Assembly (NCBI RefSeq): GCF_011751745.2
Contig: NZ_CP061170.1
Location: 1,426,001 to 1,490,000 of the forward strand
Source: Paramicrobacterium fandaimingii
GTDB taxonomy: Bacteria; Actinomycetota; Actinomycetes; Actinomycetales; Microbacteriaceae
Reading direction: 5' to 3'
DNA length: 64,000 nt
Shown here: piece by piece, positions 45,201 through 53,644 of the stretch
Position numbering within the stretch: the first letter of the stretch is position 1
How the letters are laid out: each line of letters opens with the position of its first letter
Notes under the pieces: generated by a model
Told to the model about the DNA's origin: nothing
Database searches by the model: none
What the model saw: the letters and a program-made list of their open reading frames with translations, nothing else
Position numbers and translations under genes: made by a program

Positions 45201-46634
45201 ATGCAGCAGAACGTTGAAAACCCGAACGCCCCTCGTACTCTCGCCGAGAAGGTGTGGGCAGACCACCTCGTCACGAAGGGCGAGGACGGCACCCCCGACC
45301 TCATCTACATAGACTTGCATCTCGTGCACGAGGTGACCAGCCCTCAGGCCTTCGACGGTCTGCGAATGGCCGGCCGTCCGGTGCGCCGCCCCGATCTCAC
45401 GATCGCGACGGAAGACCACAACACGCCGACGCTCGCCATCGACAAGCCGATCGCCGATCTCACGAGCCGCACGCAGATTCAGACCCTGCGCACGAACGCC
45501 GAAGAATTCGGCATCCGGCTTCATTCACTCGGTGATGTGGAGCAGGGAATCGTGCACGTCGTCGGGCCGCAGCTTGGTCTGACCATGCCGGGAATCACCG
45601 TAGTCTGCGGCGACTCGCACACATCGACGCACGGAGCCTTCGGCGCCATGGCGTTCGGAATCGGCACGAGCGAGGTGGAGCACGTCATGGCGACACAGAC
45701 GCTTCCGCTCACGCCATTCAAGACCATGGCGATCAACGTCGAGGGCACGCTGAAGCCCGGTGTGACGGCGAAGGACATCATTCTTGCCGTCATCGCCAAG
45801 ATCGGCACAGGCGGCGGTCAGGGCTACGTGCTCGAGTACCGCGGCAGCGCCATTCGTGCGTTGTCGATGGAAGGCCGCATGACGATCTGCAACATGTCCA
45901 TCGAAGCCGGTGCTCGCGCGGGCATGGTTGCGCCAGACCAAACGACGTACGACTACCTCGAGGGTCGCCCGCACGCGCCAGAAGGAACAGACTGGAAAGA
46001 GGCCGTCGCCTACTGGGACACTCTCGCCACAGACGACGGCGCCACGTTCGACGCCGAGGTCTTTCTCGACGCCGATGAGCTCGAGCCGTTCGTCACCTGG
46101 GGAACCAACCCGGGGCAGGGCGTGTCCTTGAGCGGTCAGGTGCCGAGTCCCGAGCAATTCGACGACCCGACAGACCGGTCGTCTGCTGAGCGTGCGCTCG
46201 AGTACATGGATCTGAAGCCAGGGACAAAGCTCAAGGAGATCCCCGTTGACGCGGTGTTCATGGGCTCATGCACGAACAGCCGCATTGAGGATCTTCGCTC
46301 GTTCGCATCGATCATCAAGGGACAGAAGAAGGCAGACGGCGTACGCGTCATGGTCGTTCCCGGCTCCGCCCGTGTTCGGCTGGAAGCAGAGGCCGAAGGA
46401 ATCGACACCATCGTTGAGGAGTTCGGCGCCGAATGGCGCTTTGCCGGATGCTCGATGTGCCTCGGCATGAACCCGGATCAACTGTCGCCAGGTGAACGCT
46501 GCGCATCAACGAGCAACCGAAACTTCGAGGGGCGCCAGGGCAAGGGCGGGCGCACTCACCTTGTCTCGCCTGTTGTCGCCGCAGCCACAGCGGTGCGCGG
46601 CACGCTGTCAAGCCCCTCTGACCTGGAGAACTGA
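45201..46634 (+). CDS. leuC: 3-isopropylmalate dehydratase, large subunit
   Basis: The aconitase-type subunit that binds a [4Fe-4S] cluster and, with LeuD, isomerises 2- to 3-isopropylmalate in leucine synthesis. It has 477 residues. Cluster cysteines are in [14 protein letters not shown] and [15 protein letters not shown] (CxxC). [26 protein letters not shown] is the family signature. AAGGAAG precedes ATG 45201. leuD follows after 5 bases. The leuB gene that acts next lies 29 kb upstream. Confidence 0.96.
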   Translation: MQQNVENPNAPRTLAEKVWADHLVTKGEDGTPDLIYIDLHLVHEVTSPQAFDGLRMAGRPVRRPDLTIATEDHNTPTLAIDKPIADLTSRTQIQTLRTNAEEFGIRLHSLGDVEQGIVHVVGPQLGLTMPGITVVCGDSHTSTHGAFGAMAFGIGTSEVEHVMATQTLPLTPFKTMAINVEGTLKPGVTAKDIILAVIAKIGTGGGQGYVLEYRGSAIRALSMEGRMTICNMSIEAGARAGMVAPDQTTYDYLEGRPHAPEGTDWKEAVAYWDTLATDDGATFDAEVFLDADELEPFVTWGTNPGQGVSLSGQVPSPEQFDDPTDRSSAERALEYMDLKPGTKLKEIPVDAVFMGSCTNSRIEDLRSFASIIKGQKKADGVRVMVVPGSARVRLEAEAEGIDTIVEEFGAEWRFAGCSMCLGMNPDQLSPGERCASTSNRNFEGRQGKGGRTHLVSPVVAAATAVRGTLSSPSDLEN

Positions 46635-46639
46635 GCATC

Positions 46640-47236
46640 ATGCAGAAATTCACGACAGTGACGGGAATCGCGGCGCCTCTGAAGCGCTCGAACGTCGACA
46701 CCGACCAGATCATCCCCGCCGTGTACCTGAAGCGCGTAACAAAGACGGGCTTCGAAGACGCGCTTTTCGCCGGTTGGCGTCAGGCCGATGACTTCGTGCT
46801 GAACCAGCCGGAGTTCGCCGGCGCGAGCATCCTCGTGGCCGGGCCGGACTTCGGTACGGGCTCGTCCCGCGAGCACGCCGTCTGGGCGCTTCGCGATTTT
46901 GGCTTCTCGGTTGTTCTCAGCACACGCTTCGGTGACATCTTCCGCGGTAATTCAGGTAAGCAGGGACTGCTTGCGGCGCAGATCAGCGAAGAAGACCTCG
47001 AACGGCTCTGGGCGGCGATCGACGACAACCCCGGCGTTGAATTCACGGTGAGCCTCGATGACAAGACGGTGACTGTCGGAGACGTTCAGGTGCCATTCGA
47101 TATCGATGATTACACTAGGTGGCGTTTGCTCGAAGGGCTCGACGACATTGCTCTGACGCTTCGAAATGAAGAGGCGATCACGCACTTCGAGTCCACTCGG
47201 GCAGGTTGGCGGCCGCAGACTTTGCCCGTCAAATAG
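46640..47236 (+). CDS. leuD: 3-isopropylmalate dehydratase, small subunit
   Basis: The 198-residue swivel-domain partner of LeuC. Visible motifs are [25 protein letters not shown] at the N-terminus and [27 protein letters not shown], the substrate-loop signature. It starts 5 bases after leuC and the two are surely co-translated. Its stop lies 20 bases before the TTG chosen for murA, so the murA gene probably belongs to the same transcript. Confidence 0.95.
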   Translation: MQKFTTVTGIAAPLKRSNVDTDQIIPAVYLKRVTKTGFEDALFAGWRQADDFVLNQPEFAGASILVAGPDFGTGSSREHAVWALRDFGFSVVLSTRFGDIFRGNSGKQGLLAAQISEEDLERLWAAIDDNPGVEFTVSLDDKTVTVGDVQVPFDIDDYTRWRLLEGLDDIALTLRNEEAITHFESTRAGWRPQTLPVK

Positions 47237-47256
47237 TCGAATATCAGGGGCACGTA

Positions 47257-48627
47257 TTGAAGACTCTTCTTGAGGATGCTACCGGGGCAGGGGCACGCGT
47301 GGGGCTGCATGCAGACACAATCACCATTCGCGGTGGACGCCCGCTGAGCGGGCGGATCGAGCTTAAGGGCGCGAAGAATCTCGTCACGAAAGCGATGGTT
47401 GCATCGCTGCTCGGCGATACGCCGAGCGTCTTGAAGGATGTTCCCGACATCAGCGACGTACGCGTTGTTCGCGGACTGCTTGACGTGCACGGGGTCAAGA
47501 TCAGCGATGGTGAGGAAGACGGCGAGCTGCACCTCGACCCTGCCGCAGTGGAAACCGCCCACATGGCGGATATCGACGCTCACGCAGGCTCAAGCCGCAT
47601 TCCGATCCTGTTCTGCGGGCCGCTTCTGCACAAGCTGGGCGAGGCGTTCATTCCCGACCTCGGCGGATGCCGCATCGGCGACCGTCCCATCGACTACCAC
47701 CTTGATGTTCTGCGCACGTTCGGAGCCGTTGTCGAGAAGCTCCCCAGCGGCATTCGTCTCTCGGCTCCAACGGGACTCCGCGGCGCGAAGATCGAACTGC
47801 CGTACCCGAGCGTTGGCGCGACAGAGCAGGTGCTTCTGACGGCTGTGCGCTCTGAGGGCATCACCGAGCTGCGCGGTGCCGCGATCGAGCCCGAGATCAT
47901 GGATCTCATCAATATTCTTCAGAAGATGGGCGCGATCATCTCGGTCGATACCGACCGGGTCATCCGCATCGAGGGTGTTGCGTCGCTGACGGGGTATTCG
48001 CATCGCGCGCTCTTCGACCGGAACGAGGCAGCGAGCTGGGCAGCCGCAGCTCTCGCGACAGAGGGAGACATCTTCGTCGGCGGCGCCCGTCAGTCTGAGA
48101 TGCTCACGTTCTTGAACGTCTACCGCAAGGTCGGCGGAGGATTCGAGATCCACGAAGACGGCATCCGCTTCTTCCACCCGGGCACCGAACTGAACCCCGT
48201 GATCATTGAGACCGATGTGCATCCAGGATTCATGACCGACTGGCAACAGCCTCTCGTCGTGGCACTCACCAAGGCGCGTGGCGTGTCGATCGTTCACGAG
48301 ACGGTTTATGAGAAGCGATTCGGCTTTGTCGATGCGCTCGTTGAGATGGGCGCGACGATTCAGATTCATCGGGAGTGCCTCGGCGGCCAGGCGTGCCGGT
48401 TCGGTCAGCGCAACTTCAACCATTCCGCTGTGATCTCCGGGCCGAGCAAGCTGCACGGCGCCAACATCGTCGTTCCCGACCTTCGCGGCGGGTTCTCTCA
48501 CTTGATCGCGGCGCTGAGCGCTGAGGGTGAGTCACGCGTTTCGAACGTCGGAATCATCAGTCGCGGTTACGAGCGTTTTCTGCAGAAGCTCGAGCTGCTC
48601 GGTGCCGACTTCACTGCTGAAGGATAA
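47257..48627 (+). CDS. murA: UDP-N-acetylglucosamine 1-carboxyvinyltransferase
   Basis: Transfers enolpyruvate from PEP to UDP-GlcNAc, the first committed step of peptidoglycan synthesis. The 456-residue EPSP-synthase-like protein has IELKGAKNLVTKAMVASLLG (the catalytic Lys-Asn region), SSRIPILFCGPLLHKLG, DLGGCRIGDRPIDYHLDVLRTFGA (with the Cys of the MurA active-site loop) and GATEQVLLTAV. TTG 47257 was chosen because AGGGG lies 6 bases upstream and the protein then begins TLLEDATGAGARVGL as in related actinobacteria; an upstream TTG at 47206 would overlap leuD. It carries an N-terminal extension of about 20 residues relative to E. coli MurA. Confidence 0.92.
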   Translation: MKTLLEDATGAGARVGLHADTITIRGGRPLSGRIELKGAKNLVTKAMVASLLGDTPSVLKDVPDISDVRVVRGLLDVHGVKISDGEEDGELHLDPAAVETAHMADIDAHAGSSRIPILFCGPLLHKLGEAFIPDLGGCRIGDRPIDYHLDVLRTFGAVVEKLPSGIRLSAPTGLRGAKIELPYPSVGATEQVLLTAVRSEGITELRGAAIEPEIMDLINILQKMGAIISVDTDRVIRIEGVASLTGYSHRALFDRNEAASWAAAALATEGDIFVGGARQSEMLTFLNVYRKVGGGFEIHEDGIRFFHPGTELNPVIIETDVHPGFMTDWQQPLVVALTKARGVSIVHETVYEKRFGFVDALVEMGATIQIHRECLGGQACRFGQRNFNHSAVISGPSKLHGANIVVPDLRGGFSHLIAALSAEGESRVSNVGIISRGYERFLQKLELLGADFTAEG

Positions 48628-48634
48628 TGGGGGA

Positions 48635-49417
48635 GTGTCAGACACTCCAGATTCGCTGCCGTCGAAGCCAGTGAGCCGAAGAACGGATCGTTCACGTCCA
48701 ACGATCTTTTGGGTTCTCGCATCATTGGTGCTCCCCCTTGCGCGCGTGATGATGAAGATCACGATCATCGATGCGCACAAGCTGCCGAAGTCGGGGCCGT
48801 TCATTCTCGCCCCGAATCATTTCAGCGAGATCGACCCGATCGTGATCGGAATCGCCACCTGGAAGATCGGGCGCTTTCCCCGCTTCATGGCCAAAGCATC
48901 GCTTTTTCGCATTCCGGTCGTCGGGTGGCTTCTGAAGGTGTCTGGGCAGATTCCGGTGGAACGCGAGGGCTCGGCACGAGGCAAGGGGCCCATTCAGGCT
49001 GCGGGCGATCTCGTCACGACGGGAGGCGGCGTGATCGTGTACCCCGAGGGCACACTGACGCGAGACCCAGACATGTGGCCGATGCGCGGAAAGACGGGTG
49101 CGGCTCGCATGGCGCTCACCCACGGACTTCCCGTGATTCCCGTTGCTCACTGGGGAACCCAAAGGGTGATGCCGCGCTACGCGAAGAAAGTCAGCCTGTT
49201 TCCGCCGAAGAAGATCACCATCAAGGTTGGCGACGTCGTTGACCTCTCAGAGCTTGATGGGCATGCACCTGATTCCGCCGCGCTTTCCCGGGCAACCAGC
49301 CTGATCATGGATGCCATCACTCGAGAGCTCGAAGACATCCGCAACGAGAAGGCGCCAGCCGAACGGTGGGACCCGACGAAGCACAACCAGAAGGAGACGG
49401 GACGCTTTGAGTCGTAA
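48635..49417 (+). CDS. plsC: 1-acyl-sn-glycerol-3-phosphate acyltransferase
   Basis: Acylates lysophosphatidic acid to phosphatidic acid at the membrane. The 260-residue protein has one N-terminal hydrophobic segment (IFWVLASLVLPLARVMM), the catalytic NHFSEID (H-x4-D), the substrate motif FMAKASLFRIPVVGWLL, VYPEGTLTRD, and IPVAHWGTQ. GTG 48635 has GGGGGAG upstream, close to the murA stop. It overlaps gpsA by 11 bases; together they make glycerol 3-phosphate and use it for phospholipid synthesis. Confidence 0.9.
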   Translation: MSDTPDSLPSKPVSRRTDRSRPTIFWVLASLVLPLARVMMKITIIDAHKLPKSGPFILAPNHFSEIDPIVIGIATWKIGRFPRFMAKASLFRIPVVGWLLKVSGQIPVEREGSARGKGPIQAAGDLVTTGGGVIVYPEGTLTRDPDMWPMRGKTGAARMALTHGLPVIPVAHWGTQRVMPRYAKKVSLFPPKKITIKVGDVVDLSELDGHAPDSAALSRATSLIMDAITRELEDIRNEKAPAERWDPTKHNQKETGRFES

Positions 49418-50531
49418 GACGACGGCGGCGCGCGTGGCCGTGATCGGCTCGGGCAGCTGGGGCACGACGTTCGGCAAGATTCTCGCCGACGGCGGCAGTG
49501 ATGTGACCATGTGGGCACGCCGCACCGAGGTTGCCCGCGATATTGCGAAGAACCACCGCAATCAGGACTACCTGCCGGGAATCGAGCTTCCCGCGCGCAT
49601 GACCGCGGTGACCGGTCTTGCGGATGCTGTAGCTGGAGCGCGGCACGTCTTCGTCGCCGTGCCGAGCCAATCCCTTCGCGACAACCTCGTCGAGCTTCGA
49701 CCGCACCTTCCACAGGGGGCGAGCGTTGTGTCGCTCATGAAAGGCGTCGAGCGCAGCTCGGGAATGCGCATGAGCCAGGTGATTGAGCAGACACTTGACT
49801 GGGATCCGGCACTCGTCGCCGCGGCATCCGGCCCGAATCTCGCTCTCGAAATCGCCAAGGAACAGCCGACCGCCGCTGTCATCTCATCGCAGAGCCTTGA
49901 AACGGCACAGGCGATCGCGCTTCTCGCTCGCAATTCGTACTTTCGCACCTTCGTCAATACCGACGTGATCGGCACAGAGTTCGGCGGCGTGCTGAAAAAC
50001 CTCATTGCCGTGGCAATCGGCATTGTCGACGGTGTCGGCTACGGTGAGAACACCAAGGCTTCGATCATCACACGCGGGCTCGTCGAGATGACGGACTTCG
50101 CCGTCGCTCTGGGCGCGCAGCCCGAGACGCTCTCGGGGCTCGCGGGGCTCGGCGACCTCATCGCGACGTGCCAATCGCCGCTCTCTCGCAACAACACGGC
50201 CGGACGTCTGCTCGGTCAAGGGTATAGTTTCTCGTCGGTCGTCAAACAGATGCAGCAGACAGCTGAAGGTCTGGCCTCGGTCGGGCCCATACTCGAGATG
50301 GCGGAGTCGGTCGGCGTAAACATGCCGATCGTTCAGCAGGTCAAGCAGGTTCTCGATGGAACGCTCGACCCGAAGGGCATTGCTCCGCACCTGACCACTG
50401 ATTCTGACGAGCCACAAGGGGAGAGGACGACTGATGACGCGGAAGTTGCGGGTGGCGGTGCTGTTTGGGGGGCTCTCAAGCGAGCATTCGATCAGCTGCG
50501 CAACGGCGGGGGGAGTGCTGGGAGCGATTGA
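49407..50531 (+). CDS. gpsA: Glycerol-3-phosphate dehydrogenase [NAD(P)+]
   Basis: Reduces dihydroxyacetone phosphate to glycerol 3-phosphate for phospholipids. The Rossmann motif is AVIGSGSWGTTFGKIL, then VAVPSQSLRDNL, GVERSSGMRMSQ, GPNLALEIA, the catalytic-Lys region GVLKNLIAVAIGIVDG and LAGLGDLIATCQSPLSRN. It has 374 residues, about 35-40 more than usual: the tail after about residue 342 is low-complexity (TTDDAEVAGGG, NGGGSAGSD) and reads through 98 bases of the ddl gene in another frame. TTG 49407 was chosen because AAGGAGA precedes it. The stop may have been lost recently. Confidence 0.93.
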   Translation: MSRKTTAARVAVIGSGSWGTTFGKILADGGSDVTMWARRTEVARDIAKNHRNQDYLPGIELPARMTAVTGLADAVAGARHVFVAVPSQSLRDNLVELRPHLPQGASVVSLMKGVERSSGMRMSQVIEQTLDWDPALVAAASGPNLALEIAKEQPTAAVISSQSLETAQAIALLARNSYFRTFVNTDVIGTEFGGVLKNLIAVAIGIVDGVGYGENTKASIITRGLVEMTDFAVALGAQPETLSGLAGLGDLIATCQSPLSRNNTAGRLLGQGYSFSSVVKQMQQTAEGLASVGPILEMAESVGVNMPIVQQVKQVLDGTLDPKGIAPHLTTDSDEPQGERTTDDAEVAGGGAVWGALKRAFDQLRNGGGSAGSD

Positions 50532-51531
50532 TCGCGACCGGTTCGACGTGATTCCGATCGGAATCACGCGAGCTGGCCAGTACGTTCTCGAAGCGGATGA
50601 CCCCCGCACGTTCACGCTCGACGGCGATGTGCTCCCCGAGGTGACCGACAACGGCACACGGGTGCGCTGGCCAGACGACGTGACGAGCCGCGAGCTGACT
50701 CTTGAACAGAACGGCGTGACCCGTTCGCTCGGCACGATCGATGTGGTTTTCCCGATTCTGCACGGAACGTATGGCGAAGACGGCACGATTCAGGGTCTGC
50801 TCGAGCTCGCTGGCCTTCCATACGTCGGCTCCGGAGTGCTCGCCTCAGCACTCGGAATGGACAAGCACTTCACCAAGTCGGTTCTGCAGCATGCTGGCAT
50901 TTCTGTTGCGCCGTGGAGGCGCGTGCGTCGGGCGGAGTGGCAGAGCGCTCCTACTCGCGTCGATGGGCTTCTCGAGGGCCTCTCGCTTCCCGTGTTCGTC
51001 AAACCCGCTCGAGCCGGATCGAGCGTGGGCGTCAGCCGTGTTTCGCATGCAGGCGAGCTCGCCGAGGCACTGCAGATTGCCTTCGCCGAAGACGACTCTG
51101 TGCTTATCGAGCAGGGCCTCGACGGTCGCGAGGTCGAAATCGCCGTTCTCGGTGGACGCGCGGGAGAAGCACCGCGCACCTCCGAGGTTGCGGGAGAGAT
51201 CGTTGTCTCGGGTCGTGACTTCTACGACTTTGAGGCGAAATACCGTGGAGCGGCAGGCATCGACCTCGTCTGCCCGGCAAACTTGAGCACGGCGGAGCTT
51301 GACGAGATGAAGAGCATTGCACTTCGGGCTTTCGATGCCGTTGGGGCCGAGGGCCTTGCCCGGGTTGACTTCTTTCTCTCCGCGGATGGTTTCGTGCTCA
51401 ACGAAGTGAACACGATGCCGGGGTTCACTCCCATTTCGATGTTTCCGACATGCTGGATCGCATCGGGCGTCAGTTATGCCGATCTGATCACCGAGCTCAT
51501 TGAGATCGCTGTCGACCGCGGGGCACGCTAA
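50434..51531 (+). CDS. ddl: D-alanine--D-alanine ligase
   Basis: Joins two D-alanines with ATP for peptidoglycan precursors. The 365-residue ATP-grasp enzyme shows VAVLFGGLSSEHSISCATAGG, VFPILHGTYGEDGTIQGLLEL, GSGVLASALGMDKHFTKSVL, FVKPARAGSSVGVSRV and the C-terminal EGLARVDFFLSADGFVLNEVNTMPGFTPISMFP. ATG 50434 has GGGGAGAGGA upstream within gpsA, which it overlaps by 98 bases. Its stop overlaps the stop of the convergent DUF3515 gene by 3 bases. Confidence 0.95.
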   Translation: MTRKLRVAVLFGGLSSEHSISCATAGGVLGAIDRDRFDVIPIGITRAGQYVLEADDPRTFTLDGDVLPEVTDNGTRVRWPDDVTSRELTLEQNGVTRSLGTIDVVFPILHGTYGEDGTIQGLLELAGLPYVGSGVLASALGMDKHFTKSVLQHAGISVAPWRRVRRAEWQSAPTRVDGLLEGLSLPVFVKPARAGSSVGVSRVSHAGELAEALQIAFAEDDSVLIEQGLDGREVEIAVLGGRAGEAPRTSEVAGEIVVSGRDFYDFEAKYRGAAGIDLVCPANLSTAELDEMKSIALRAFDAVGAEGLARVDFFLSADGFVLNEVNTMPGFTPISMFPTCWIASGVSYADLITELIEIAVDRGAR

Positions 51532-52001
51532 CCTGTCACATCTTCGGGGTTGAGGCATGATCTCGTCTGGTCGATGACGCTGACGGCGGGCGAGAGGTCA
51601 AGCAGCGCAGAACCCGATGCTTCTCTGTTGTCGATGACGACTTCCACGGCGGGAGTTCGCCCGTACGTTGTGAAGCGAAAGACCGGAGATTCGCTGTCAT
51701 CGCGCACCCAATCGACGCCGTTCACAGTGAAGCACGGCATTGTCGTCGGTCCGATCGGCTCGACGCCGCAGTGAAGGAGGATAGCCGCAGGATCGCCCCA
51801 GGCTCCCGTCGCCTGCGCCGTCGTCTCGCGTTTGTCGAGCTCGCCGATCACGTCGGGAAGCCGCACGGTGACGGCGGCGCACGCGGGATCGTTCGAATCG
51901 GGTGCCGGGGTCATGCCGACGGTGCCGGAGCACGCGGTGAGAGACAGCGTTGAGGCGCAGACGAGAACCGCCGCGGAGGCGGCGCGGGCAAGGGAATGCA
52001 T
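51528..52001 (-). CDS. DUF3515 family lipoprotein
   Basis: A 157-residue exported lipoprotein. The signal peptide has the lipobox LTAC with Cys24 as the lipidated residue. The mature domain (ACAAVTVRLPDVIGELDKRET, GDPAAILLHCGV, VNGVDWVRDDSE, FRFTTYGRTPAVEVVID) fits DUF3515, a mycobacterial and actinobacterial family of unknown role that usually lies beside ddl and thiL, as here. ATG 52001 was chosen because it gives the normal signal peptide and lies 7 bases after a minus-strand TAGCCT box. It converges on ddl with overlapping stops. Confidence 0.85.
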   Translation of the reverse strand: MHSLARAASAAVLVCASTLSLTACSGTVGMTPAPDSNDPACAAVTVRLPDVIGELDKRETTAQATGAWGDPAAILLHCGVEPIGPTTMPCFTVNGVDWVRDDSESPVFRFTTYGRTPAVEVVIDNREASGSALLDLSPAVSVIDQTRSCLNPEDVTG

Positions 52002-52008
52002 CGAGTTC

Positions 52009-52014
52009 AGGCTA
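52009..52014 (-). promoter_or_regulatory. -10 box of a probable leaderless promoter for the DUF3515 gene
   Basis: On the minus strand TAGCCT ends 7 bases before ATG 52001. It shares two base pairs (52013-52014) with the plus-strand -10 box of thiL. Confidence 0.55.
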
Positions 52015-52018
52015 CCGT
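52013..52018 (+). promoter_or_regulatory. -10 box of a probable leaderless promoter for thiL
   Basis: TACCGT ends 7 bases before the thiL ATG at 52026. The two divergent start codons are only 24 bases apart and have back-to-back, overlapping -10 boxes. Confidence 0.55.
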
Positions 52019-52025
52019 TGATGGC

Positions 52026-53027
52026 ATGGGGTTCACTGACAGTGCAGACGGGCAAAGCGTTGCCGATGCGACCGAGGGCGCGGTGCTCGCACGAATCGTC
52101 CCCCGGCTTCCCGCTGCCGAAGCCGCCATCGTCGGCCCGGGAGATGACTGCGCCGTGATGTCGGCGCCTGACTCGCGGTTCGTGGTGACGACAGACATGA
52201 TGGTGCACGGTCCGGACTTTCGGCAAGCCTGGTCGACGCCGTGGCAGCTTGGCTGGAAGGCAGCGGCGACAAACCTCTCAGATGTCGCGGCAATGGGTGC
52301 GCGCCCGACGGGACTCGTCGTTGCCCTTGCTGTGCCGGAGTCAACGCCGGTGAGGGTGCTCGAGGAATTCTCCGATGGGCTCAGAAGTGCCTGCGAGTCG
52401 CTTGCTCCGGGCTGCGGCGTGGTCGGAGGCGACCTGTCAGTCTCCGCGACATTCACAATTGCCGTGACGGCGTTCGGCGATCTTGAAGGACGTCGGCCCG
52501 TGATGCGTTCGGGCGCGAGGCCCGGCGACGTCGTTGCCGTCTCTGGGCGTCTCGGAGCAGCATCCCGCGGTCTCGATCTACTGTTCTCGCACGGCGTTGA
52601 CGCCACGGGGGCGCCCGATGCGTCGCGAGCGCAGAGCGTCGCCGAGCAGCATCCGCACCTTGTCGGAGCCCAGCTGACACCGCAGCCCCCGATTGGCGAC
52701 GGACCCCTCGCCGCCGATGCCGGAGCGACAGCGATGATGGACATCTCAGATGGACTTGCTCTCGACGCGTCGCGACTGGCACGCGCGAGTCAGGTGACTC
52801 TTGCCTTTGAGTCGCTTCTTCTCGGGGACGACGTCGACGCCGCGCTGCACGGGGGCGAAGATCACGGGCTGCTCGCGTGCTTTTCCCCTGGAACCCAGAT
52901 GCCGGGCGGCTTTGAACGGATCGGGATGGTGGGCGAGCGGGGAGCCGACGATGTCACCTGCGATGGAGACGCGGTCGCTGCCACGGGGTGGGACCCCTAC
53001 ACAGCGTGGGACGGCGCGGTCGGCTGA
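52026..53027 (+). CDS. thiL: Thiamine-monophosphate kinase
   Basis: Phosphorylates thiamine monophosphate to thiamine diphosphate, the cofactor needed among others by IlvB. The 333-residue PurM/AIRS-fold enzyme shows GPGDDCAVM, VVTTDMMVHGPDF, GWKAAATNLSDVAAMGARPTG, GGDLSVSATF, MMDISDGLALDASRLAR and the C-terminal ALHGGEDHGLLACF. ATG 52026 is leaderless-like, after TACCGT. Its 3' end overlaps the convergent rsmD gene by 31 bases. Confidence 0.93.
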   Translation: MGFTDSADGQSVADATEGAVLARIVPRLPAAEAAIVGPGDDCAVMSAPDSRFVVTTDMMVHGPDFRQAWSTPWQLGWKAAATNLSDVAAMGARPTGLVVALAVPESTPVRVLEEFSDGLRSACESLAPGCGVVGGDLSVSATFTIAVTAFGDLEGRRPVMRSGARPGDVVAVSGRLGAASRGLDLLFSHGVDATGAPDASRAQSVAEQHPHLVGAQLTPQPPIGDGPLAADAGATAMMDISDGLALDASRLARASQVTLAFESLLLGDDVDAALHGGEDHGLLACFSPGTQMPGGFERIGMVGERGADDVTCDGDAVAATGWDPYTAWDGAVG

Positions 53028-53596
53028 CCGGCATCGCGCTCCGCCCACCACACAACGGTTTCACCGTAACGGCGGGATCGCACACACGTGATGCCGTGCG
53101 GCCAGTGCGGTTCGAGAGATCGTGAGCTGCGTTCGACGACAACCGTCGCGTCGTCGTCGAGCAGCGGAACCAGCGCGGCAAGGTTCTCGGCGAGATGCTC
53201 TTCTGCCAGATCATAGGGCGGGTCGAGAAAGACAAGCGTGTACCGGATGCTGCCGTGCGGCCGTTCGAGCCAGGTCTGCACAGCGGCGACAACGGTGTCG
53301 ACGTGCAAGGATCTCTCGGCGGCGCGGGTGACCGTCGAGGCATTGGCGCGGCAGATCGCCCCCGCGCGAGACGAGCTGTCCACGAGCGTCACCGATGCTG
53401 CGCCGCGGCTCGCCGCTTCAAGACCTTGTGCCCCTGAGCCGGCGTAGAGATCGGCAACGTGGGCGCCGCGCAGGGCGTCACGAGACTCGAGAGCGGAGAA
53501 GATCGCCTCTCGCACGCGATCGCTCGTGGGGCGCGTCCCCTGGGGAGGCACCTTCAACGTGAGCGAGCCGGCGTCTCCGCCGATGATTCTGGTCAT
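52997..53596 (-). CDS. rsmD: 16S rRNA (guanine966-N2)-methyltransferase
   Basis: A 199-residue SAM-dependent methyltransferase expected to modify G966 of 16S rRNA. RIIGGDAGSLTLKVPPQGTRPTSDRVREAIFSALE is the RsmD N-terminus, ADLYAGSGAQGLEAASRGA the SAM motif I, and VFLDPPYDLAEEHL the catalytic DPPY. ATG 53596 was preferred over ATG 53602 because a minus-strand TATTCT box is 8 bases away from the former but only 2 from the latter. It is divergent from recG and overlaps thiL by 31 bases tail to tail. Confidence 0.9.
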   Translation of the reverse strand: MTRIIGGDAGSLTLKVPPQGTRPTSDRVREAIFSALESRDALRGAHVADLYAGSGAQGLEAASRGAASVTLVDSSSRAGAICRANASTVTRAAERSLHVDTVVAAVQTWLERPHGSIRYTLVFLDPPYDLAEEHLAENLAALVPLLDDDATVVVERSSRSLEPHWPHGITCVRSRRYGETVVWWAERDAGQPTAPSHAV

Positions 53597-53604
53597 TGTC
53601 ATCG

Positions 53605-53610
53605 AGAATA
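53605..53610 (-). promoter_or_regulatory. -10 box of a probable leaderless promoter for rsmD
   Basis: On the minus strand TATTCT ends 8 bases before ATG 53596. The recG box lies 21 bases away on the other strand. Confidence 0.5.
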
Positions 53611-53631
53611 ACGTGTGTCGGGCGCTCCGCG

Positions 53632-53637
53632 TAGAAT
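53632..53637 (+). promoter_or_regulatory. -10 box of a probable leaderless promoter for recG
   Basis: TAGAAT ends 7 bases before ATG 53645, with no ribosome site. It is a close match to the consensus TATAAT. Confidence 0.6.
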
Positions 53638-53644
53638 CGAACAC

